Below the pieces are notes generated by a model. It was not told where the DNA came from. It was given only the letters and a program-made list of their open reading frames with translations, and did no database searches. Both the position numbers and the translations under genes were made by a program. From assembly GCA_003693905.1 (NCBI GenBank), contig RFLL01000079.1, positions 1 to 13,621 on the forward strand: a DNA stretch of 13,621 nucleotides. The letters run 5' to 3'. Source of the DNA: Alphaproteobacteria bacterium (lineage in GTDB: Bacteria > Pseudomonadota > Alphaproteobacteria > Kiloniellales > J153). Below are positions 1 to 5,969 of this stretch, in pieces (positions within the stretch are counted from its first letter, which is position 1; each line of letters opens with the position of its first letter).

Positions 1-29
1 ATCACAATCCGGCAATTTCACATCCCATC

Positions 30-47
30 GACAAATCGTGATTTGTC
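30..47. promoter_or_regulatory. Perfect 18-bp palindrome, candidate operator upstream of the cupredoxin-like gene
   Basis: The sequence reads GACAAATC-GT-GATTTGTC, with two perfect 8-base arms and a 2-base centre, ending 62 bp before the ATG at 110. Position and symmetry suit a dimeric regulator. A related string, GTGATATTGTCA, is on the minus strand at 927-939 upstream of the DUF2892 gene. It is not a canonical FNR box (TTGAT-N4-ATCAA), so assigning it to the Crp/Fnr protein in this window is only a guess. Confidence 0.35.
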
Positions 48-109
48 AGTTGCCCTCCGGCGCCCCACCGTAGGGGACGTGTTCCCCATCATCGCGGGAG
101 GAAGGTTCC

Positions 110-619
110 ATGGCCCCCGTTGCACGTGGTCTGCCCGGTTTTTACGCAGCCGCGCTGTTGGCGGCCCTGATGCTCGTGCTCCCGGCGCCGGGCCGACCGG
201 CGACCGCCGCAGGCGATACCCCGGTGATCCAGTTGACTCAGGTCGCCTGTCAGTTTCTCGAATCGGAAAACGGCGTCGATCACGGCTTCATCACTCGCCG
301 CAAGGAGGACTGCGAAAAGATCAACGCCGAAACCGGGGCCGCGCGCCTGGCCGCCGCCCGGGTGCTGAAGCTGAAGCCGGGACGCTATATCTTCCGTGTC
401 ACCAACAAGGACGTACCCTACGACCTCGGCTTCTGGCTGCGCGAGCGCGATTACAACTGGCGCAATCCGCTGCACAAGCTGACCAAGATCAGCGTCTCGG
501 GCGGCGGCCTGGCACCGGGTACGACCAAGGACTACGAGGTCGAACTCAAGCCCGGCGAATACCTTTATTCGTGCCCGCTCAACCCGACCCCGGATTATCG
601 CCTAGTCGTTACCGAGTAG
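110..619 (+). CDS. Secreted cupredoxin-like protein of unknown function
   Basis: A 169-residue exported protein. The start is well supported: GGGAGGAAGG lies at 96-105, 4 bases before the ATG. Residues 1-34 look like a signal peptide (Arg6, hydrophobic 10-26, Ala-rich end), so the mature protein should be periplasmic. The C-terminal half (about 85-169) has the beta-rich pattern of a cupredoxin fold: a GRYIFRVTN strand, then GEYLYSCPLNPTPDY near the end. In true cupredoxins the Cys in that last motif binds copper, followed by His and Met. Here Cys155 is present, but the following His and Met are Asn, Thr or Tyr, so a normal type-1 copper site is unlikely. Cys47 and Cys68 could form a disulfide. 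Similar conserved hypothetical proteins occur in other proteobacteria as far as I recall, with no function known to me. The 3' end overlaps the convergent DUF2892 gene by 11 bp. Confidence 0.8.
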   Translation: MAPVARGLPGFYAAALLAALMLVLPAPGRPATAAGDTPVIQLTQVACQFLESENGVDHGFITRRKEDCEKINAETGAARLAAARVLKLKPGRYIFRVTNKDVPYDLGFWLRERDYNWRNPLHKLTKISVSGGGLAPGTTKDYEVELKPGEYLYSCPLNPTPDYRLVVTE

Positions 620-845
620 AGCCGCCTGCGGCGTTCCGGGCGCCGACTGCCGATCCCTCGGCCGGTTTGCAGGTCCGGATCCCGAGCAGACGATAGAGCG
701 GACAGAACTTGATCGCCGCGGTGGCAATCAGAATCAGCCCGACCAGACCCCACGGGGTCTGCGGGCCGACGAAGACGAGGCTGAGCAACCCCAGGCCGAC
801 GATCAGCCGCACCACGCGGTCGACGGTTCCAACATTTGCGCGCAT
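609..845 (-). CDS. DUF2892 (YgaP-type) inner-membrane protein
   Basis: A 78-residue protein beginning MRANVGTVDRVVRLIVG, with two predicted membrane helices (about 10-27 and 31-47). It then has the family signature FCPLYRLLGIRTCK containing Cys48 and Cys59. This layout is typical of the DUF2892 family, which occurs alone or fused to rhodanese domains as in YgaP. Members are linked to sulfur-transfer genes, but the stand-alone role is not established. The start is chosen because a strong GGAGGAGG lies just upstream on the minus strand; an in-frame extension up to 920 lacks family similarity. It lies downstream of the Crp/Fnr gene on the same strand with a 131-bp gap. It could be co-transcribed with that gene or have its own promoter in the gap. 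Its stop codon lies inside the convergent upstream neighbour. Confidence 0.85.
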   Translation of the reverse strand: MRANVGTVDRVVRLIVGLGLLSLVFVGPQTPWGLVGLILIATAAIKFCPLYRLLGIRTCKPAEGSAVGARNAAGGSTR

Positions 846-926
846 CGGTTGCCTCCTCCATTCGGGACAGTTGGTTCCTCCGGTTTCGATGGCGCGCACA
901 TTACGGGGACTCCCGGACACCGGTCT

Positions 927-939
927 GTGACAATATCAC
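927..939. promoter_or_regulatory. Imperfect dyad GTGACAATATCAC upstream of the DUF2892 gene
   Basis: GTGA and TCAC arms are separated by 5 bases, in the 131-bp gap between the Crp/Fnr gene and the DUF2892 gene, about 80 bp before the DUF2892 start. On the minus strand it reads GTGATATTGTCAC, close to GTGATTTGTCA within the palindrome at 30-47. The spacing is one base short of a CRP site (TGTGA-N6-TCACA). It could be a binding site for the neighbouring Crp/Fnr-family protein, but the support is only positional. Confidence 0.25.
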
Positions 940-976
940 GCGGGCGACATCACGGCGATCGAAGGGGCGGGGCCGG

Positions 977-1714
977 TCATTCCCGTGCCGCCGCCAGCGC
1001 GGCCAGCGATGCCCGGTCGCGGATGGTGATTTCGCCGCGTTTGACGGCGACCCAGCCGCAGCGCTGAAATTCATGCAATTGCCGGCTGACGACCTCGCGC
1101 GCGGTGCCGATCTCGCGCGCCAGATCCTGATGCGTGAGCGCGATCCGCCCCCCGGCATCGGCCAGAGCACAGAGCTTGTGGGCAAGGCGGACATCGACGC
1201 GACCGAAGGCGACCTCCTGAATGGTCAGGAAAAGATCGGCGATCCGGGTTGCATAGGCGGTGAAGACGAAGCGCCGGAAGGCGGCGGAGCGGTCCAGCAG
1301 ATCATCGAACGCGGCACGTGCGATCCCCACCGCCTTGAGCGGCGTCTCGGCGATCGCCTCGGCGTGGTAGGTCTCGTTGGCCAGCAGACAGGCCGTGGTC
1401 ATGATGCAGCTTTCCCCGCCGAAGACGCGGTAGAGGACAATCTCGCGCCCGCCGGCGGATACCTGTTGAACCCGCACGACCCCGTCGAGCAGCAACAGCA
1501 TGTGCTGCGGTGTCTTGCCCGGCGCGAACACCGTCGCACCGGCGGGCAGCCGCAGAATGCGACTTCGGGTGTCGAGAATCCGGCGTTCGGTCTCCCCCAG
1601 GCCCTGCAACGCCGGGAACAGCTCAAGCCAGTTCCTCTCGTCCACGCTCGCCCTCACCTTCGTCCGCTTCCGGACGAATCGTCCGGATGCCTCGTTCGGT
1701 ACCAGGTCGCTCAA
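977..1714 (-). CDS. Crp/Fnr-family transcriptional regulator
   Basis: A DNA-binding regulator of up to 245 residues (numbering from the TTG at 1714). Residues about 35-130 form the cyclic-nucleotide-binding-type beta-roll, with FGGESCIMTTACLL at 98-111. A long dimer helix follows (about 135-165). The C-terminal winged helix (about 192-232) has LTHQDLAREIG and recognition helix TAREVVSRQLHEF. There is no N-terminal Cys cluster, so it is not an FNR-type iron-sulfur oxygen sensor. Cys103 and Cys109 in the beta-roll could be redox-active, but this is inference. The start is uncertain: TTG at 1714 lacks a clear ribosome-binding site, while GTG at 1645 has GGTGAGGG close upstream and would give 222 residues, nearer where family members begin. 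The DUF2892 gene downstream on the same strand is a likely target or operon partner, a pairing I recall from other proteobacteria. Confidence 0.88.
   Translation of the reverse strand: MSDLVPNEASGRFVRKRTKVRASVDERNWLELFPALQGLGETERRILDTRSRILRLPAGATVFAPGKTPQHMLLLLDGVVRVQQVSAGGREIVLYRVFGGESCIMTTACLLANETYHAEAIAETPLKAVGIARAAFDDLLDRSAAFRRFVFTAYATRIADLFLTIQEVAFGRVDVRLAHKLCALADAGGRIALTHQDLAREIGTAREVVSRQLHEFQRCGWVAVKRGEITIRDRASLAALAAARE
1669..1687. repeat. 19-bp inverted repeat at the 5' end of the Crp/Fnr gene
   Basis: TCCGGACG-AAT-CGTCCGGA has perfect 8-base arms. A further CGTCCG copy at 1661-1666 can also pair with the left arm. If translation begins at GTG 1645, this dyad lies in the untranslated leader and could be an autoregulatory operator or an RNA hairpin. 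If TTG 1714 is used, it is simply coding sequence. Confidence 0.35.
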
Positions 1715-1869
1715 AAATACGGCGATACTACTTATGCGAGTATAAATATAGATGATGCTATCTACAATAGAAATATTAAATTCAACAATTTTTTACATAT
1801 GCACGCCTAAAGATAACGCGACGCATTTTCCGAATAACTTCAAACAACATCGTCGGCTAGGACTTCCAC
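1715..1869. promoter_or_regulatory. AT-rich divergent promoter region between the Crp/Fnr regulator and the chemoreceptor
   Basis: This 155-bp stretch is strikingly AT-rich against the GC-rich background, especially 1739-1800. It separates two divergent genes, so both promoters should be here. It contains the dyad TAGAT-N6-ATCTA at 1749-1764, and AGGA at 1859-1862 serves as the chemoreceptor ribosome-binding site. I could not assign convincing -35/-10 pairs or a FliA-type motility promoter. Confidence 0.5.
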
Positions 1870-3228
1870 ATGGCAACACCGATGGCACATCCCGACCCCG
1901 ATCCGGACACCTACCTCGCCGAAGTCGAGGCCTCCATCGACCAGCTGCTGGCGGGCCGCTACAGCGAGGTGCCCAAGGGGTCCGATCCGCTTACGGAGAA
2001 GCTGCGCGCCCTTGCCGACATGATCATGGCACGGTTGAACAACGACCTGCGCCGCACCGTCGACATGTCGGTGATCGCCAACACCGGCGTCACCCGGGTC
2101 GCCGAGATGATACGCAGCGTGCGCGAGGTCGACCACCGTGCACAATCGATCGCAGCCGCCATCGAAGAACTGACCGCCTCCGTCAACAGCATCGCGGAAA
2201 ACGCCGACAGCGCCGCCCAGGAGGCCCAGGGTGTGGCCCAGACCGCGCACTCCGGCAAGGCGGCATCCGACCGTGCCCAGGAAACCATGCAGGAAATCGC
2301 CCAAGCGGTTCAGACCGCCGCCGGGCGGGTCGATACCCTGTCCGAAGCATCGGATCAGATCGGCAACATGGTCCAGGAAATCGAAGCCATCGCCAAGCAG
2401 ACCAACCTGCTGGCCCTCAATGCAACGATCGAGGCGGCGCGATCCGGCGAAGCCGGCAAGGGATTCGCGGTGGTCGCCAACGAGGTCAAGAACCTAGCCC
2501 TGCAGACCGCCAAGGCGACCGAGGAGATCCGCGCCCGCATCGAAAGCCTGCGCAGCGAGATGACCGGCATCGTCGAATCGATGCGTGAAGGCGCCGAAAA
2601 GGTTCACGCCGGCCAGGAGGTGATCGCCACCACGGGCGAGGAAATGAACCGGGTCTCCGGTCAGGTCGAAACCGTCAACCAGAAGATGCAGGAGATCGCC
2701 GGCATCCTGGCCCAACAGACCCAGGCGACGCATGAAATTTCGGACGGCGTATCCATGATCGCACAGATGAGCACGGAAAACGTGCGCAGCATCGAAAACG
2801 TGATCACGGTGCTGGAGGAGACCGAAGCCCCGGTGGTCGAAAGCATCAATTCGTTCGTCGAACGCGGCATCCCCTATGCCACGGTCCACGCCGCCAAATC
2901 GGACCACATGATCTGGATGCGCAAACTGGCGCAGATGCTGGTCGGCCGCGTCAGCCTCGACCCCGACGAGCTCGCCGATCACCATAGCTGCCGTCTGGGG
3001 CGCTGGTACGATCAGCAGACCGATCCGGCGCTGACCGGCCATCCGGCATGGGATGCGCTCAAGGAGCCGCACCGGAAGGTCCACGCCGCCGGGATCGAGG
3101 CCGCCAAGCGGTATCAGGCCAACGATCTGACCGGGGCCATCGAGAAGGTGCGCGAAGCCGGCAAGGCCTCGAAGGAGGTCATGGCGCTGCTCGACCGTCT
3201 GACCGACGATCTCGCACCGGAGTCCTGA
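1870..3228 (+). CDS. Soluble methyl-accepting chemotaxis protein with C-terminal CZB zinc-binding domain
   Basis: A 452-residue chemoreceptor with no transmembrane segment or signal peptide, so it should act in the cytoplasm. After a short helical N-terminus, a long coiled coil carries the conserved signalling hairpin tip. The tip (about 170-215) contains [18 protein letters not shown] and [15 protein letters not shown], which contact CheA and CheW. The C-terminal region (about 336-445) matches a chemoreceptor zinc-binding (CZB) domain. Its candidate ligands are His346 (HMIW), Cys374 (CRLGRWY), His401 and His405 (HRKVH). Known CZB domains bind zinc with three His and one Cys, and some sense zinc or oxidants such as hypochlorous acid. 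The ATG is preceded by AGGA with 7-base spacing. No che genes are nearby, so it is an orphan receptor. It ends 9 bp before the end of a convergent gene. Confidence 0.93.
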   Translation: MATPMAHPDPDPDTYLAEVEASIDQLLAGRYSEVPKGSDPLTEKLRALADMIMARLNNDLRRTVDMSVIANTGVTRVAEMIRSVREVDHRAQSIAAAIEELTASVNSIAENADSAAQEAQGVAQTAHSGKAASDRAQETMQEIAQAVQTAAGRVDTLSEASDQIGNMVQEIEAIAKQTNLLALNATIEAARSGEAGKGFAVVANEVKNLALQTAKATEEIRARIESLRSEMTGIVESMREGAEKVHAGQEVIATTGEEMNRVSGQVETVNQKMQEIAGILAQQTQATHEISDGVSMIAQMSTENVRSIENVITVLEETEAPVVESINSFVERGIPYATVHAAKSDHMIWMRKLAQMLVGRVSLDPDELADHHSCRLGRWYDQQTDPALTGHPAWDALKEPHRKVHAAGIEAAKRYQANDLTGAIEKVREAGKASKEVMALLDRLTDDLAPES

Positions 3229-3237
3229 TTTCGGGAG

Positions 3238-3564
3238 TCAATCGCGTTCGCGGCCCAGGACCATGATGCTGATACCCATGGCCAGCGACCCGAACGTGAT
3301 CGACAGGCCGAACAGCAGCAGTGCAGCCAGCAGCCAGCGTTCTTCGCTTGCCCACATTAGTTGACGAAGCCCGCCGAGATCGGTGGCCAGGATCAGGACC
3401 TCGAACACCATCGCCGCCGCCAATCCGACGATCAGGTGGCGCAGAAGATATCCGAGCGCGCGGCTTTCGTGCGGGTGCAGGCGCAGCCCCCATCCCTGCC
3501 CCTGTTTCCGTCCCTGCCTCTGATTCCGTCTCCGTCTGCAATTCCGATCGTCGCTCATGGTCAT
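3238..3564 (-). CDS. Small two-helix membrane protein with basic low-complexity N-terminus
   Basis: A 108-residue protein. It starts at the ATG at 3564, whose ATGA overlaps the stop codon of the upstream CinA-like gene, so translation is probably coupled. Residues 10-24 are a basic, Gln/Gly-rich low-complexity stretch (RRRRNQRQGRKQGQG). Two hydrophobic helices follow, about 38-61 and 78-103. The conserved-looking segment between them includes ATDLGGLRQL and the second helix contains LLLFGLSITFGSLAMG. I recognise this as similar to uncharacterised small membrane proteins of Rhodospirillales but know no function. The protein is predicted to sit in the inner membrane, with the basic N-terminus cytoplasmic by the positive-inside rule. 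The low-complexity stretch comes from imperfect CCGTCT/CCTGCC-like repeats at about 3490-3548. Confidence 0.7.
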   Translation of the reverse strand: MTMSDDRNCRRRRNQRQGRKQGQGWGLRLHPHESRALGYLLRHLIVGLAAAMVFEVLILATDLGGLRQLMWASEERWLLAALLLFGLSITFGSLAMGISIMVLGRERD

Positions 3565-4343
3565 GCCGATTGTCCCGCCGGCGGACACGCCGGATCCGGG
3601 TCCCAGGTTCCGCTGCCGCCCAGGCGGGCGACAATGCCATCGAGATCGCGCGCCGCGGCGGCCAGGCGCTCTTCGTCGGTGGTCCGCAGAACGAGACGGG
3701 TGCCGAAGCGCCCCTGGCGGCTGAACGGATAGCTGCCGATTTCGACGTCCGAATACTTTTCCTGAAGCTGCCCCAGCTCGCGGGCGATGGCCCCTTCGGG
3801 CATGTCCAGGGTGAAGGAGCGGGCGCGCAGCGGCACGCCCCCGGCCAGCCGGTGCACGATGCCTTCGAACATCGCCTGCATGATCGTCGGAATGCCGGCC
3901 ATGACGAACACGTTTTCCATCTGGAAACCGGGGGCGATGCTGATCGGATTGTCGATGAGAACCGCCCCTTCCGGCGCATGGGCCATGCGCAGCCGCGCCT
4001 CGTTCAGTTCTCCCGGTCCGTAGTGGGCCTGAAGGCGGGCATGGGCCTCGGGATTGAGGACCAGCGACACACCGAACGCCTTGGCGATACTGGCGGCCGT
4101 AATGTCGTCGTGGGTCGGTCCGATGCCCCCGGTGGTGAACACATAGTCGAAGCGCCGGCGCACTTCGTTGACGGCGGCCACGATGACGGCTTCCACGTCG
4201 GGAATGATCCGGGCTTCCATGAGGCGGATCCCGACCTCGTTCAGACGCCGGCCAAGAAACGCAAGATTGACGTCCTGCGTCCGCCCCGAAAGGATTTCGT
4301 TCCCAATGATCAGGGCGCAGGCGGTGACAGGTTCCTTGCTCAT
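3561..4343 (-). CDS. CinA-like molybdopterin-binding (MoCF) domain protein
   Basis: A 260-residue protein with the MoaB/MogA-type fold that forms the N-terminal half of CinA ('competence/damage-inducible protein A'). LIIGNEILSGRTQD lies at 11-24, with the hallmark TGGIGPTHDD at 71-80 and NPISIAPGFQMENVFVMAGIP further on. The C-terminal nicotinamide-mononucleotide deamidase domain of full CinA is absent. In alphaproteobacteria this short form is common and usually annotated as a molybdopterin-binding protein. It may bind a pterin or nucleotide, but its reaction is not established. The ATG at 4343 directly precedes the conserved N-terminus; no strong ribosome-binding site is visible. It lies 57 bp downstream of the lipoprotein gene and overlaps the following membrane-protein gene by 4 bp. 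Confidence 0.88.
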   Translation of the reverse strand: MSKEPVTACALIIGNEILSGRTQDVNLAFLGRRLNEVGIRLMEARIIPDVEAVIVAAVNEVRRRFDYVFTTGGIGPTHDDITAASIAKAFGVSLVLNPEAHARLQAHYGPGELNEARLRMAHAPEGAVLIDNPISIAPGFQMENVFVMAGIPTIMQAMFEGIVHRLAGGVPLRARSFTLDMPEGAIARELGQLQEKYSDVEIGSYPFSRQGRFGTRLVLRTTDEERLAAAARDLDGIVARLGGSGTWDPDPACPPAGQSA

Positions 4344-4400
4344 GGGAAATTCAGGCTCATGTTCCTCGCACGCGCGCGCCGGTATCGATGGCGGGGGCCG

Positions 4401-4874
4401 TCAACGCTGCGCATATCCCTTGGACTCCATGCACGCTTCGAACAGGCTGGCCTGCCGGTTGCCCTGCTCATAGGCGCTCATGCGCTGGCGCAACGCACCC
4501 AGCCCGAGGCCGCTGGGAAAAGCATCGAAAGCGGCGCTGCTGTCCGTTTCCATCCGCCGGTCGCGGGTGATCTGAGCGTGCGCATAGTGATAGCAGGCGT
4601 CGATGTCCGCCTGGCGGGCGGTGTTGCCCGTCTCGGGCTCGATCCACACCGCGCCGCCGGGGGTGCGGACGATGATTCCGCCCGTCTCCGCCCCCTGCCC
4701 GCCTTGCGACGCTGGCGCCGCTGGACTCGGCGCCGCGGTGGCCGGCCGGCCCGCATCCGGCTGATTTGCATCCTCGGGCGGGGCGATCGTCGTTTTCGGC
4801 GCGGACGCCGATGTGCACGCCGCCAGCAGCCACAGGGTCGCCATCATCGGCAGAACGATTCGAGCAACGGTCAT
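4401..4874 (-). CDS. Predicted lipoprotein of unknown function
   Basis: A 157-residue protein starting MTVARIVLPMMATLWLLAAC. The lipobox LAAC puts the lipidated Cys at residue 20. A Pro/Ala/Gly-rich linker follows (about 22-66), then a short strand-like segment (IIVRTPGGAVWIEPE). The helical C-terminal domain (about 88-155) contains DACYHYAHAQITRD and MSAYEQGNRQASLFEACMESKGY. Cys94 and Cys148 could pair as a disulfide in the periplasm. The start is fixed by the signal sequence; GAGGA lies about 10 bases upstream. The C-terminal pattern resembles small alphaproteobacterial lipoproteins of unknown role. It is the first gene of the minus-strand group that includes the CinA-like gene, with a 57-bp gap, so co-transcription is possible. 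Confidence 0.8.
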   Translation of the reverse strand: MTVARIVLPMMATLWLLAACTSASAPKTTIAPPEDANQPDAGRPATAAPSPAAPASQGGQGAETGGIIVRTPGGAVWIEPETGNTARQADIDACYHYAHAQITRDRRMETDSSAAFDAFPSGLGLGALRQRMSAYEQGNRQASLFEACMESKGYAQR

Positions 4875-5051
4875 GATGGAAAGATCCTCGGGCTGTTGGA
4901 AAAGTCCGGGAAATAAAGACCGAGTGCGCCGAGGCCAGCCCGGGACCAGACCATGGCAAGCCCCTGACGACGCCGGCCGGCCCCTCCCGACCACGGGTCT
5001 AACCTGTGCCGTCGCCCACCAAGTTGCAACCCTCTAGACAAGGCCGCGACA

Positions 5052-5112
5052 CTGCCTTCCGGCAGAAGCGGAGGAGTACGGGCCGGTGCAATTTTACGTG
5101 AGCGGAAATTGC
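5052..5112. promoter_or_regulatory. Leader region of sfsA with a small hairpin and an inverted repeat
   Basis: CTGCC-TTCC-GGCAG at 5052-5065 can fold as a small hairpin. It is followed by a strong ribosome-binding-like GGAGGAG at 5070-5076. Nine bases on is a GTG (5086) in frame with sfsA. The inverted repeat GCAATTT (5088-5094)...AAATTGC (5106-5112) spans the bases between that GTG and the ATG at 5128. Either this is the leader of sfsA, or sfsA begins at GTG 5086. Confidence 0.35.
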
Positions 5113-5127
5113 GCTAGGTTTGGTGCC

Positions 5128-5856
5128 ATGCGATTCCCCGATCCCCTGCTGCCCGGGCGTCTGATCCGCCGGTACAAGCGCTTTCTGGCCGATGTCGCCC
5201 TCGACGGCGGAGAAACCGTCGTCGCCCACTGCCCCAATCCGGGCTCGATGCTGGGCCTGGCCGAGCCGGGAACCGAGGTGTGGCTGTCGCAGGCCACCAA
5301 CCCGGCGCGCAAGCTGAAATACACCTGGGAGCTGACCACCGCCAACGGCCACCTGGTCGGAATCAACACCGCCCGGCCCAATCTGCTGGTCACCGAAGCG
5401 ATCGAGGCCGGCCGGGTGAGCGAGATCGCCGGCTATGCCGAGCTGCGCCGCGAGGTCCGCTACGGCCGCAACAGCCGCATCGACCTGCTGCTGAACGGAC
5501 CGGGCCGGCCGGCCTGCTATGTCGAGGTCAAGAACGTGCACATGAAGCGCGGGCCCGAGGCGGCCGAATTTCCCGATTCGGTCACCACGCGCGGCGCCAA
5601 GCATCTGGTCGAGCTGGGAGACATGGTCGAAGCCGGTCACCGGGCGGTGATGTTCTTCCTGGTTCAACGCGCCGACTGCACCCGACTGGAGATCGCCGCC
5701 GACATCGACCCGGCCTACGATCAGGGACTGCGCGAAGCCATTGCCCGGGGGGTGGAAGTGGTGTGCTATAGTTGCCATATCACGCCGGAGGCGATCGAGG
5801 TCGACCGCCGTCTGCCGGTTGCAACGGGAGTCGATGAGCGTGTGCAGGCCCGGTAG
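5128..5856 (+). CDS. sfsA: SfsA family protein (sugar fermentation stimulation protein homologue)
   Basis: A 242-residue protein matching SfsA along its full length. It shows FPDPLLPGRLIRRYKRFLADV at the N-terminus, HCPNPGSM at 34-41, RKLKYTWEL at 61-69, YGRNSRIDLLL at 112-122, YVEVKNVHMK at 131-140 and FPDSVTTRGAKHL after that. Asp119 with Glu133-x-Lys135 fits a PD-(D/E)xK-like nuclease active site, which has been proposed for this family. SfsA was named for maltose-utilisation effects in E. coli and is thought to bind DNA; its reaction is unsettled. The ATG at 5128 matches where homologues start but has only a weak TAGG upstream. GTG at 5086 has GGAGGAG 9 bases before it and would add 14 residues. 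It heads a plus-strand run with map and radC. Confidence 0.93.
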   Translation: MRFPDPLLPGRLIRRYKRFLADVALDGGETVVAHCPNPGSMLGLAEPGTEVWLSQATNPARKLKYTWELTTANGHLVGINTARPNLLVTEAIEAGRVSEIAGYAELRREVRYGRNSRIDLLLNGPGRPACYVEVKNVHMKRGPEAAEFPDSVTTRGAKHLVELGDMVEAGHRAVMFFLVQRADCTRLEIAADIDPAYDQGLREAIARGVEVVCYSCHITPEAIEVDRRLPVATGVDERVQAR

Positions 5857-5969
5857 ACCTGCCGGTGCCTTGTGAGCGCCTTGGACGAGACAGCCGCAAA
5901 ATACCGGGGCGACAAGCCGACATCCCTTGCCGAGACAATCACCGAAACGATCACGAAATCGAATCGATC

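Noticed and set aside
73..87. GGGGA-N5-TCCCC hairpin in the leader of the cupredoxin-like gene
   Set aside because: Only five pairs, common by chance in GC-rich DNA, and no T run or overlap with the ribosome-binding site.
836..1810. 324-codon plus-strand open frame opposite the Crp/Fnr gene
   Set aside because: Antisense shadow of a clear Crp/Fnr regulator; low-complexity Arg/Gly/Asp content and no ribosome-binding support.
1739..1869. FliA-type (sigma-28) promoter for the chemoreceptor
   Set aside because: GATAA near 1812-1816 lacks a TAAA element at the proper distance.
3321..4916. 531-codon plus-strand open frame across the membrane-protein, CinA-like and lipoprotein genes
   Set aside because: It crosses three well-supported minus-strand genes and their gaps; its translation has no recognisable motif.
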